64,000 nucleotides of DNA from contig NC_030852.1 in NCBI RefSeq assembly GCF_000208745.1, forward strand, positions 22,605,613 to 22,669,612, in the 5' to 3' direction. Below are positions 13,459 to 25,143 of this stretch, piece by piece (positions within the stretch are counted from its first letter, which is position 1; every line of letters begins with the position of its first letter). Below the pieces are notes generated by a model. It was given only the letters and a program-made list of their open reading frames with translations. It ran no database searches and had not been told where the DNA came from. A program made the position numbers and the translations under genes. This stretch comes from Theobroma cacao (Eukaryota; Streptophyta; Magnoliopsida; Malvales; Malvaceae).

Positions 13459-13880
13459 TAATATTTAAAAAGCTTTTGAATTATTTAAAAAAATTTTATT
13501 TTTTATTAGGTTTAATTAAATTTTTATATTTTTATAATTATTAGTTCATTAATCATTATTAATCAAAACAAAATTTTTTATTTTTAATTAAATGGTACTG
13601 ATATAACATATTAACATATTATGTAAATGATGACATAACATATTTCAATAAAATGATTTTATAATTATATGATTTATCATTATTCACGTTAATATCACGT
13701 CAACACCTGCATATAATGATAAATAATATTTAATTAATAATAATTAATTATAAATATTTATTTAATTTAAAATAAATAAATATATATATATATATATATA
13801 TTTGATTGAACAAATAACNACTAACTATATATATATATATATTTGATTGAACAAATAACAACAATAATTTTAGAGAAATT
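13459..13880. mobile_element. Degraded copy of the TTYAATYAAAT MITE family, with an internal tandem duplication
   Basis: The left part (TAATATTTAAAAAGC, then TTTTTATTAGGTTTAATTAAA) matches in order the left ends of the elements at 46826 and 48329, including the following 'attagttcattaatcattattaatcaaa'-like stretch. The right side is damaged: the segment 'TATATA...TTTGATTGAACAAATAAC' occurs twice in tandem (about 13783-13819 and 13826-13860), with an unresolved base at 13819. It is recognised by similarity to the other copies; boundaries are approximate. Confidence 0.45.
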
Positions 13881-16099
13881 AATCTTAAAAAAAGACTTTT
13901 CTTTTTTCTACATTAAGATTGATAATCCAAAGGTCACGAGAAAAATCAAAGAAAAATCGGTGATCTTGACTTTCTTGGACCAAGCTCAATAATGGCAAGA
14001 AGGCTTTCTCAAAGGTGAGCTAGCTAGGAGAATAAAAGTCAATCAAATGATTACCAGTAGGGTTTTTTTTTTTTTTTTTTTTCCTCCTCAATAGGTTTTT
14101 GCAAAGAAAATATCAGATGGTTTAGGTATTGACATTATCAAGTGTTGCTGCAAAATTGGTGAGATTTGTGTTTTTTATTTTGGGGTGGGTGAGATTTCAT
14201 CTTTCTTTTTTTCATTTAATTAACATCACATGTCACACATGATTGGTTCAATTACTTCCTACAATGAAACCTATTTGTAGCAAACATATACCTTAATTTT
14301 AACATAATTTGGACATAAAATTTACTTTATTTTCCTAATTTAATTCTATATCTTAAATTTTTATCATCTAAGGTATGAAAAATAATGCATAGGCCGTTAC
14401 CTTTTTACCAAAGGAATATATATAGATTATCTCAAACAATGGCTAGTGCTTGAAATGTACATTTCCAAAGTATAAACGATAGCACATTTGTCACCCCCCA
14501 ACCCAAAATTTAAAGAAAGGAATTGTTACATACTCATAGAATGAATTTTATAAGTATATAAGATAACAAATATCATATGAAACTAAAATCAAAATTTAAA
14601 AATATCTCAAAAGTTATAATGTATCGAAATTCAAATTTCCAAACTTATAAAAAAAAAAATTACTCCATAGATTTCATCTAAACAACATCTATAAAAGTGA
14701 AGGACACAATTGCTAATCTTGCTAACTTTAGCTTTTGCCGAAACTAATCCCTATATATCACAATCTATAAAAGTAAAGAAATAAATATAAACACTCAACA
14801 AATAACTAACATCCCTTTATTTGAGTTGAGTAAGTTATAAAATATTTAAATTAAATTATCATAGACAATGATTTGAAATCAAAATTGAGTAATCTAATAT
14901 TCAAAAACATATATTTGTTTCAAAAACCAAATAACATGATAATAAAACCAAACAAAAATCACTCAAAAGTATACATTTTTGCAAAAGTAAGAATACATAT
15001 ATCAAACAAAATAAGGTTCGAAATTAAAAGTAAATAAATTATATATTTTGCATACTTAACGTAATTTAATAAATCAAATGAAAAAAAAATTATACATGAA
15101 CTCATATTGAAGCTGATTTTGAAAATATAAAAACACAAAAGGAGACTCAAATCATTAATCTAAGTCATCCAAGGACATTTAGAATGTGCCCTTTCCCAAA
15201 TTAATTCGTACAATAAGTATAGACTTATGGGCTTTAACCCAAATACCGATCTTTCTATTAATCTTGTGCTTTTGGATCGGGTCTTACAATATTTAAATGT
15301 TCTTATTTGTTTTTTTAAGATTTCATTTTATAACTATTTTTAATTTTTTAAAAAATATTATAAAGCAAAAGTTTAAGGGGAAAATGATATCTTCATAGAT
15401 TTAAAATAAAAATAATAATAATAATGTAATATCAATTAAAATATAATCAATTTGTATGAATTTTTTTTTGACATTTTGTTATCTAAAATATGTAATATTT
15501 TATGTATAATCTTTAGAAAATTTTGTGTGAGTTTTAAACTCAACTGCATTTTTTACTTTTTATTTACTTATAAAAGTTGAAACTAAATAATAAAAGCATC
15601 AACTAAATGAAACCTATATATATATATATATCTTGTCATAAGGTACCATGAGTTATAATTTAAGTTTAATGTTCACAAACTTAAGGAGTTCATTATCTAG
15701 GAGCCCAAGGGATTAAAACTATTAAATTTTCTACCTAAAACTTAATTCAATATTATAGGAAGAAAAAGTTAGAATCCCAGATTGGTAATGTCAAAGTAGC
15801 TTTTCATTTTTAATTTTTACATGTGAAAATTAATTAACTTTTTATTTTGGGTAGAAAATATATAGGTTGCTGGTTATACCGTATTCAATAAACCTTCCAT
15901 TTTAGAGATTAATTATCTTGGGTTAGATATAGATAAAAATAAATAAAAAATAACATGATCACATTTTGTCATCAATAGGTAAGATGGGCAGAATGAAAGT
16001 AGGTTCCACTTCCACATGTCCCTTCCTTGTATCACAAAATTGACATGTTCACCTAAAAAAATTGCTCCACGAATCAAACTTATCACAAATTTTTTTTTT

Positions 16100-16569
16100 G
16101 CTAAATACCCAAATAAACTATTGAATTATGTCAAAAAAATTAATTCAATCATTGTTTTTTTATCACGTTTAAATAAGTACTTGAATTTCTATTTCGAGTC
16201 ACATAAGCTCATCTCCCTAACTATTGACTAACTTTTATTATTCAACGATACATGTGACATTTTTATACCATATCATCAACAAGGTGACAGATGACGTGGC
16301 ATTAAATATTATTGAATAAGATTTGTGTGCTTACTTTTGTACCCATTTACTTAATCCTAATCAACAATATTTAATACCACGTCATCTGTCACATGATATA
16401 TAATATGGTATAAAAGTGTTACATATACAATTAATTAATGGAAGTTAGCCAACGATTAGGGAGAGAGGCTTTTTTGACCTGAAATAAAAATTCAGAGGCT
16501 TTTTTGAATACAATAAGGACTGAATTAATTTTTTTGATTTAGTTTAGGGCCTTATTTGGGTGTTTAATC
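16100..16569. mobile_element. 470-bp foldback MITE, palindromic almost end to end
   Basis: The left arm begins GCTAAATACCCAAATAAAC (16100) and the right arm, read on the other strand, begins GATTAAACACCCAAATAAG (16569); the arms stay alignable inward for most of their length. Near the centre, 16285-16315 and 16361-16391 are inverted copies with only two mismatches by eye (core ACAGATGACGTGG). A further inverted pair, TTTTATACCATAT with ATATGGTATAAAA, sits just outside. No coding capacity. A transcript across it would fold into a long hairpin. Confidence 0.75.
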
Positions 16570-17030
16570 TTCTTTTTTAAATTGCAGAGAGAAGATTCGT
16601 ACTCTATTATTTAAATAGAGAAATGATACATCAATTAATAAATTAAATACCTTAATTATCACAAATTATTTAATATTCCTAAACTTTCCTTACTTAATCA
16701 TTAACAAAATGACACGTACATGGATTGGTTCCTACAAAGAAACGGTACATTTTCCTCCGCTATAATTTATGTGCAGGTGGTCTGGAGGAATGTTTTATAG
16801 TAATAAAAAAACAAAGGACAAAGGCATGCATACTTAATTAAAATAATAATGTTTTGATGCCAAACTTAAGGTAATAGTGAGATTCAGATATAAATACAGA
16901 TGATGAGGCAGGGACGATCACGTGCTTTAAATGACCACATTTTTTCTTTTATATTAAACTATCTTGTATCACCCTGTATTTCAAATTTACATTTTTACCC
17001 TATCATATTATTATTAGGATACACTAATAA

Positions 17031-17750
17031 AGCTCCGTTTGTTCCGTAGAGATTGATTTTCACTTTTTTTTCTTTCTTTTTTTTTATGTTTGGTTGGTTA
17101 AAAATGAGATGGCCCTTAGAAAATTATTTAATAATTAATTTAAAATTTTTAAAATTATCTTTCATTTTACAAAAGTAGAACACAATTTTTAGATTAAATT
17201 TATGCAAAAATTAAAACCCTTTTCCCAACTAGACTTGTCTAGGAATCGAGCTATTTGATTTTGAGATTTTCAGATGCAGGTTGAGTTTAACTTAATCTAA
17301 TTTAAAATATTATTATATTTATAAATATTTTCATTTATTTTAATTAAAAATAATATAAAATATTTTCATTATATTAATAATAATAATAATAAATATAGCT
17401 ATTTTAAATATTTTTAATCTTTAATAATAAACTTTATTATATTATTATTTAATAATAAGTAATAGGTATTAATATAATAGTAAATACTTTTTTATTATTT
17501 CTATTTTAATACTTTTTTAAATATAATAAGTATTTTAATAATATAATATTTTATGATAAATACTTTAATAGTAATGTTAGTACTACAATTTTGACAGGAA
17601 TCCTAATCAATTTTTCGAAAAACAACTTAAAAAAATATATATTTTTCATAAAGTCATCTAAATAATAAAAAATATTATATATTTTAAAAAAATCAATATT
17701 TTCAAAAAAAATTTTGTTTGAAAACCCATTTTCACAAAATAAATGAAGCC
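17031..17750. mobile_element. MITE-like element with CGTTTGTT-type ends
   Basis: The left end reads AAAGCTCCGTTTGTTCCGTAG followed by GATTGATTTTCAC; the right end on the opposite strand reads TTTAGGCTTCATTTATTTTG then TGAAAATGGG. These are imperfect inverted ends like those of the element at 2179. The interior is AT-rich, with ATA/TAATAA runs and no reading frame. Confidence 0.4.
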
Positions 17751-17890
17751 TAAATTAATCAAAGAAAAAGAAAAAGAAAACTAGTAATGATGAGGCAACA
17801 TTGGAAAAGTAGTCTCCTTTCTTAATATGGGCAATTGAATGCTTGCTTTTTTCATTTTTCCAAGTTGAAAAAGGCATCAAGTTCTGCTAT

Positions 17891-17918
17891 AATTAATTAA
17901 TTAATTAATTAATTAATC
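17891..17918. repeat. (AATT)n microsatellite
   Basis: About seven uninterrupted AATT units in the spacer before the GH79 gene. Confidence 0.9.
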
Positions 17919-17999
17919 AATAAAGTATAACAAATCTGGCGGCTGATGTTTAATTAGAATTTAGAATTAAAAAAAGAGTAAAGAAATATTTCTAGTAAA

Positions 18000-19451
18000 A
18001 TAGAAACCATTATTCCAAGTAAGTGAGATTTGGTGTAGGCATTACCTCAACTTAAAGCCAACTGCAACCTCCCCAGGAAAACTTGGAATCTTAAATACAA
18101 ACAAGATTTGATTTACTCTTTCTAATTTGCCTTTTACTACTTGGAAATGGAAACATACACTTGACTGTTGCCCCCGCCACCTACCCCTGTTTCCAAGCCA
18201 GTTACGTCATTCTTTTGTGGGTGCTAAAAGGGCTTACGGCTAAACCAAAATACCTACAGTTTTTAGTGCAAGTTTTTGGACAAGAATCTTAATGTAATTT
18301 TTTAGCCAAACCGACAAATCTGAGTCCCAACCATTCCACCAAACATGTTTATCTTGTCACGGGAAAGTAACTGGAGCCCAAGGATAAGAAGCCAAGACAG
18401 ACAGATACAGCTTCTGTTTTGGCTAAAGAAAAACTTGTAGCTTTTCAACATTATCGGTGGTGTACTTGTTTCTAAGGAAACTTCCCTGCATTTCTCTGTT
18501 TGCTTTTCAAATGCCTGGTTTGTAGCCTCTTTTGGGGGTTAGTTTCTTATCTGGTTTGTCCTTGTTTTCCTCGAATTGCATCTGGGAGTTGAGCTTTGTC
18601 ATTGTGTATGCCAATTGAACATATTCTTTGTTTCTGGCTATTTCAGGGTAGTTTCTTTTTTTTTTCTTCAATGGGTTTCTTTTAGTTTTGTTAAATTTTG
18701 AAACTTTGAATGGTTTTCATTTGCTTGTACTTTAACAGTAAACGTTGTGAAATAAAAAAAAAAAAAAAGGCATTTCTTGTTCCATTCTTCAGGACGTGTC
18801 TGTTGATGCGTTAAGAATGTTTTTGATATTTTGAGATCTGATGTTTCTGTTATTCAGCTCAGTACCTCTTCAAACATGTTGAATATTGATGTTGTTGGTA
18901 TTTGTTTTTATGGCAATCTCACTGAAGCTTTAAAATCACATATCCCATTTCTATGATTAATATTTTCTTTTCTAAAGGAGGTATCTTCTTCTTAAATCTA
19001 CTTAGAAAATGCTAAATTAGCTCATTTTCAGAGCCAATTTTTCGATGGAACAAAAGAAGTAGGAAGTTGCAGTCTATTGTAAAGTTGTGTGTTATCCAAT
19101 ATAAGTCCAATTCCCACCATATCTTTACTCGGCGTGGCTTTGATTTAGGTCATTGATTATATATTATTGGATGCTGTAAACAGCTAACCTAGGTTTTAAG
19201 GTTTGATATCTTTCAAGTTATTAATAATCTGGAAAGACAGGTGATAAACTGCGTAGTTTGGGACAAATTACTGTCTGGAACTTGATACTTCTAATTTCCT
19301 TTTTTTCTTGTTGAAATATAATTAAAATTTCACTCATTTCATTCCAAATGCCACCTCAGAGGTCCTGTTTCTGATAGAATTTTACACCCTTTATCACAGT
19401 TAACTTCAATACACTGAAGTGGAAGCGAGGCTGTCACGGTTGATTTACCAA
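18000..19451 (+). promoter_or_regulatory. Promoter and probable 5' leader region of the GH79 gene
   Basis: No coding frame. Base composition becomes more balanced from about 18050, and T/G-rich transcript-like sequence runs from about 18400 to the ATG at 19452. A leader intron is likely from this texture, but I could not fix its ends. Poly-A (18754-18768) and poly-T tracts occur inside. No unambiguous TATA box was chosen. Confidence 0.3.
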
Positions 19452-22400
19452 ATGGAATTTCGTCTCATTTTATTCTTATTTGTGGCTTCCCTCCCTGCAA
19501 TTTTGGCGGAAGAGATTAGTCATGGGACAATTGTAGTTGATGGGACTACAACTGTTGCTCAAACTGATGATAACTTCATCTGTGCTACAATTGATTGGTG
19601 GCCTCATGATAAGTGTGATTACAAGCAGTGTCCATGGCACTATACATCTGCAATAAATCTGGTGAGGCTTAAGAAGAACTATCATCTTCATAAGAGTAAA
19701 TGGTTTTTCTTAGAACTTTGTCAACTCATTCTGTTAAGCTTCTGGAAAATTGAAGCAATTTAGTAACAGCTCTACCTGCTTTTCTTTTTACAGGACTTGA
19801 CTCATCCTTTCCTTGCCAAAGCTGTCCAAGGTTTGTATTTCTACATCAGTAATGATGTAGCCGTTCCCTTGACATAAATGTTATAGTATCTTGTTGAAAT
19901 TTTTTGTTCTGATGTATGATGCTACTCAATGTTCCTGACACTGTTAGCTTTCAACCGTTTGAGGATAAGAATTGGAGGCTCTTTGCAAGATCAAGTGTTG
20001 TATAATGTTGGAAATTTGAAGTCTCCTTGCCATCCATTCAGACAGATGAAAGATGGGTTGTTTGGATTTTCAAAGGGATGCTTACACATGGAGAGGTGGG
20101 ACCAGCTGAACCATTTTTTCAATGCAACAGGGTAAGATCCTAGCATTTCAAATACCATTCTCTCTCTTCACCAAAAGGAAACATGCTTTTGCCCTGCAGA
20201 TTTCCAGTATTGTCTATAAACAGAAGTCAATGATATCATGTGTATGGTCCATTAACTTAACTGGCTTGAGCTGGGTTATTTCTTATTCGTATTAACAAGG
20301 TGATTTAATCAGAAAGGCTGACTGAATCTGTTCGTTATTGAATATAACATCTAGTAAATGCAAGAGCTACATTGTTACAAATTCATTTCATAACAAAGTT
20401 GGATGAGATTTTAATCATATGTGGTAAAGATGGATTTATGGACAATTATAGGACGAAGATTAATTTTTCTACCCTAAGTGATTCTCATAGAAGTGCTTAT
20501 ATTTTAGTAAGTTCTTCCCCAAGTTTATTCAAATGTTCACAAGGTTTTTCAACTTTATGAATGGATTAGTTTAGGCTTCTGCTGCTGCTATGAGTATTCA
20601 CTTGAATCCTACATTTGCAGGGTAATGTTGACATTTAGCTTGAATGCACTCCACGGGAGACATAAAATAAGGAGGAGCCTCTGGGGAGGGGATTGGGACT
20701 CTAGCAATGCACAAGATTTTATGAAATACACCATTTCAAAGGGGTACCAAATAGATTCATGGGAATTTGGTATGGAATTATAGACAAAGGCCTTTGCATA
20801 TCCATACCTTTTTTCTCTCCTTCTCACCTCTGATGTGGCCTTTGTTGTTTTAGGTAATGAGTTGAGTGGAAATGGTGTTGGTGCGCATGTTCTTGCTAGC
20901 CAGTATGGGAAAGACTTGATCTACCTAAAGAAAATTATAAATGAGTTATACAAAGGCTCTCAATACAAACCATCACTTGTGGCACCTGGAGGATTCTTTG
21001 ACCAAGAGTGGTTTGTGAAGCTTCTTCAGATCTCGGGTTCAAGCATACTTGATGCCATGAGCCATCATATATACAATTTGGGTGCAGGTAAGTTGGGATA
21101 GTACCAAATTCTTTTGCAGAATGTACTTATAAAGCCAACTGCCCTACATAATGAACTATTGATTTAGAATTAGTAGTAAAAAAATAAACGCTAAAGAAAT
21201 AATTTCAAACAATCCCTAATAATATTTTCTAAACTTTCATCTAAGATAATTTTTTATCCAAGATTCAGACAAACCATCAACTATTGTGTTTGTTGGCTTC
21301 AACGCTTTGAGACATTGCTGTTTGTCAGTCCTGCCTCCATTTAATACGTTTTAAGCCCTCCTCTTGTTTCAGGTGTTGATCCCAAACTTATAAGTAAGAT
21401 ATTGGATCCAAACCACTTAAGCAAGGTAGCAAATACATTCAGCAATCTTACACACGTCATCCGAAGGCATGGTCCTTGGGCTTCTGCATGGGTTGGAGAG
21501 TCTGGTGGGGCCTATAACAGTGGTGGTCCTCATGTGTCTGACACATTTGTGAACAGCTTCTGGTAATCACACTTTCTCAACTGCTTTAATTATCTTTCTC
21601 CTCTCTTCATTTATGCTTTTTTATCGTTGTAAAAGATTAAGTTTACCATTAATGTATTGTTGTCATGTATGAATGCTCAAGTTTTCTTTCTCTTGTACAT
21701 GATTTTAGGTATTTGGATCAGCTTGGAATGGCATCCAAGTACCATACTAAAGTATATTGTAGGCAAACACTAATTGGTGGGAACTATGGTCTCCTCAATG
21801 CAACAACATATGTTCCCAACCCTGATTATTACAGGCAAGAGCAAGAGATTTGAAATTCTTAATTGGAGTGTATAAATGCTAGATTCTTTGCTTGTGTGTT
21901 GTTTAAATGTTTGATCAAATTGGAGGGGGAGGGGAAGGGTTGGCGAGAAAGAAGATATTGAAAACCTTTTTCACATATGACTATGCTGGACTTATAAGCA
22001 GAGTCTTTATACCTTTTGTTTTAATGGTTCTGAACAGTGCACTTCTATGGCATCGACTAATGGGAAAAGTGGTTCTAGCTGTTGATAGTGATGCTTCATC
22101 CTTTCTGCGAACTTATGCCCATTGTTCGAAAGGAAGAGTAAGTTGATTGTTTTTTCTTTTATTCCAGTTAATTCTGAAAGAAATACTATTAGGAGAATGC
22201 AGGCATCCTAACTCTTAGGTTGACAGTGGTACAAAAAGCCTCAGGTGCTTAGATTTCTAGCTTTATTTAATATGATGGAGAATTTTTGAATCCATGATTA
22301 CTTTTAGCTGATTAACAACCATTTGAAAGAATTTTTTTTTTCTGCTGGTCCAGTTTTAGCATTAGTCATAGGCAGATCTACTCTAAGCAAGATCCTCCCT

Positions 22401-23460
22401 ATTGCTATGGACCGAGCTAATAACAAGCATACCAACTTGCCCAATTATGTCAACTTTTGGTTGTGGTTTTCCTACCTTGTTTCTCTACTCAGGGCTTAAG
22501 GGGTAACTAATGTGATGATATTGCCTGAGGCTCTCTTGAGGTCTGTTCACACGTATAATTTGATGGTTCACATTTCAAAGCTTACTTATTTGAGAATTTA
22601 CTTAACCACCTCCCTCTTCCAATTAATGCAGACTATCAAACATTTAAAACTGAAATTCGTTCTTTTAAATGGCTTAATCATGTGGTGATTTCCCATCTAG
22701 GTGTTCAAATTGCTGCTATTCATCTTTAATTTGGTTTGCATTAATTTAGTAACCTTTTGTTTTTTCTGATAGGTGATTACCAATAAATACCATTAAGTTT
22801 TTGACATGAGCTGTGAACATAATGATTGAACCATGATGAATTATGTCAATGTCTCAGACCCATATGCGCAATCTGTAGAGTATGCTAATTGTTGACTTTC
22901 TCAGATTAATTTTATTCATTTTTCCTATGAAATTTGTGACTGTTGCTCTTGCCTCAGAAATTATGAAACACCTGAAATCTTAGAGATTTTAATTTTTGAA
23001 ATTAAAACACAATTTCTCTAGTGTAGTATCTTTTTATAGTTTCTTTGATTATGATACTGACATCTTGTTGCAGACCGGTGTAACTTTGCTCCTGATCAAC
23101 TTGAGCAAGCAGACAAAATTCATAATGGATGTTCAAAATAGCATCAACATCAAGTTGGCTGTGAAAGAAGAAAACATTAGCCCGGACAGTTTCACACATA
23201 GTCTTAAGAAAACATTTTCTTGGGTTGGAGTTAAAGCTTCAGATGAACCTCTACTCAGAGAGGAGTATCATTTAACTCCAAAAAATGGATACCTTCAAAG
23301 CCGAACTATGGTTCTTAATGGTGTTCCTTTACTTACAGATGCTGGAAACATCCCAAGGCTAGACCCTATCCGTGTTAATGTGATGTCTCCAATATCTTTG
23401 GCTCCTTTGTCGATTGCATTCATAGTATTCCCCAACTTCGATGCTCCAGCTTGTGGCTGA
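19452..23460 (+). CDS. Heparanase-like protein, GH79 beta-glucuronidase, nine exons
   Basis: Exons: 19452-19661, 19794-19830, 19948-20131, 20621-20769, 20854-21087, 21373-21562, 21709-21834, 22038-22137, 23074-23460; 538 residues, the usual length for plant heparanase-like proteins. The ATG at 19452 starts a signal peptide (MEFRLILFLFVASLPAILA), so the mature protein is probably secreted or vacuolar. The proton donor is Glu196 in WEFGNELSGNG and the nucleophile is Glu314 in WVGESGGAYNSG; their spacing of 118 equals that of human heparanase (225/343). Plant members remove glucuronic acid from arabinogalactan proteins and other glucuronides; this is the inferred role. The intron after 21834 begins with GC instead of GT. 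The frame is kept at all eight junctions. An in-frame upstream GTG at 19419 is not needed. Confidence 0.92.
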
Positions 23461-23578
23461 TTTTCCATTTTCCTTACAGCAGTGATTCAAGAATGAGGTG
23501 TTGCATATGATAATTGTATTACTAGCAGAATTTCTAAGTTTTTGGTGAATATAGTTTTGAGTAATTGTAATTATCACT

Positions 23579-23660
23579 AATTTCTGGAGCAATGTTATGT
23601 GGAAAATAATTTCTGCAGCAATGTTATGTGGAAAATAATTTCTGTAGCAATTGTATAAAT
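23579..23660. repeat. 29-bp tandem repeat in the GH79 gene 3' UTR
   Basis: Two full units, 23579-23607 and 23608-23636, differ by one base (CTGGAGC/CTGCAGC), followed by a partial third unit at 23637-23660. It begins 118 bases after the stop codon. Confidence 0.85.
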
Positions 23661-25143
23661 CATTATTACTAGTTATGCACTGATCAGTTGTATATCATTT
23701 CATATTATTATGATAATATTTTATTTGTTTTTTTTCACTTTTTCAGTTCCAAGAAATAGTAATTACTTATTTAGTAAAATTAGTAGTAATGAAAATAAAA
23801 TAAAAACTAAGCTAATCATTAGGTGGCACTTAAGGCAGGGTGTAGTATTCAATTCCAAGATCACTGTGTGGTGATCTAATTACTATAGTCATAAGATTAT
23901 CAAGATAATTTGATTGCTGGTAATCTCAAACTGTCATGTTTGGTGTAATATTATAAATCATTAATTACAATTGTTTAGTTAAAATCTATTATGGCTTTTA
24001 ATATTGAATTTTAATTAATTAATAGGGTTTAATCAATAATGGATTGTTGTTCATCACTAGCTAATTTATACTGAATGGGGCACACTGGGGCTTGACTACA
24101 CTGGATCTTCTAGGAAAGCTTGATGCTGTCGATGCCATGGATCATGGAATGCCTACATGAATATACTACATTGTGAGCTGCAAAAACCTGGGAGGGTATG
24201 GATGCATACAGCATACCTGGTGGTGAGTGTGGTGCAGAGCCAACTATGTTATATTTTTCTAATATATGTATATATGTTTGCAAATGTATATGGAGCTGGA
24301 TGTGTATAATATGCATTTATGTAGACTGTATTTGGCTAGATATGTAGTTTCGAATTAAAAGCTTAGAGGGAGGGGGTGGTAGATACCAACAATTACCGGA
24401 TGTTATGTTACTTACACCACATTCTGTAAGGTGGATGATGACAATGAACTACCTGGTGTCAAGTCTCATTCAGGGAAAGTATATTACTCCTATTGCAAGG
24501 AATCAGGAAAGATAAAAGAACAGATAATGTTCAAAGCTTCACATTTTCAAATGATGGAAATACTTTTTGTAGAAGATTAGTATCTATAAAATAAACAAAA
24601 TCATATGTATTAGGAAAATAAGGAAAAAAGACAAACTGCATAGTGAAAATTTCAATCACTTCTCTTGTTCCCTTTTTCTCACTTATGGGATTATTTATCC
24701 AAAATAAAAATTATAGTAAGGAGTTCATTTTTTAAGATAACCACACACAAAAAAGAGTTAACAATGCTTCTGTTTCAATCATTCTCTGCAACCAAATTAA
24801 ATAGAGCAACCTGTAAATGCGGAGAAACTGAAAAACAACAAGACAACTCCTTTTCAAAATTTCAAATTTCATTAATACAAATGTGATATTTGATCATTCT
24901 CTATCTCAATATTCAAGCTTTCGGCTGTTTGATGAAAAAGACCATATATTGATACAATAGAGCTGCAGATGATGCTAAAGAAAGAGTCTATCATATCTAC
25001 AGTACAAATGCCACCGACTTGACTAACTAGCAGAACCTTTTTCTCTAGCACAGTAAAAAGAATATATTAAATATGAGTCCCATACTTGCTTGGAACAAAT
25101 GGCCATAGATTTATAATAGCAGTTTAGTCTTCTGACAGTTTGA
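23661..25143. other. Convergent spacer between the GH79 and LRR genes
   Basis: Both flanking genes end toward this stretch, so it holds their 3' UTRs. I see no further gene. AT-rich, with short inexact repeats (for example the ATAT/GTATATATG tract near 24260). Confidence 0.4.

Larger units (their letters stand above)
12660..18000. other. Gene-free AT-rich intergenic region
   Basis: No reading frame here resembles a gene. The stretch holds AT-rich sequence, (TA)n microsatellites (about 13783-13800, 13826-13842, 15617-15630), poly-T at 14068-14082, and three MITE-like elements listed separately (13459, 16100, 17031). One undetermined base (n) is at 13819. The two flanking genes point away from each other, so both promoters face this spacer. 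Confidence 0.7.

Noticed and set aside
19419..19451. Upstream in-frame GTG start for the GH79 gene
   Set aside because: Plant nuclear genes start at ATG, and the ATG at 19452 directly begins a good signal peptide.
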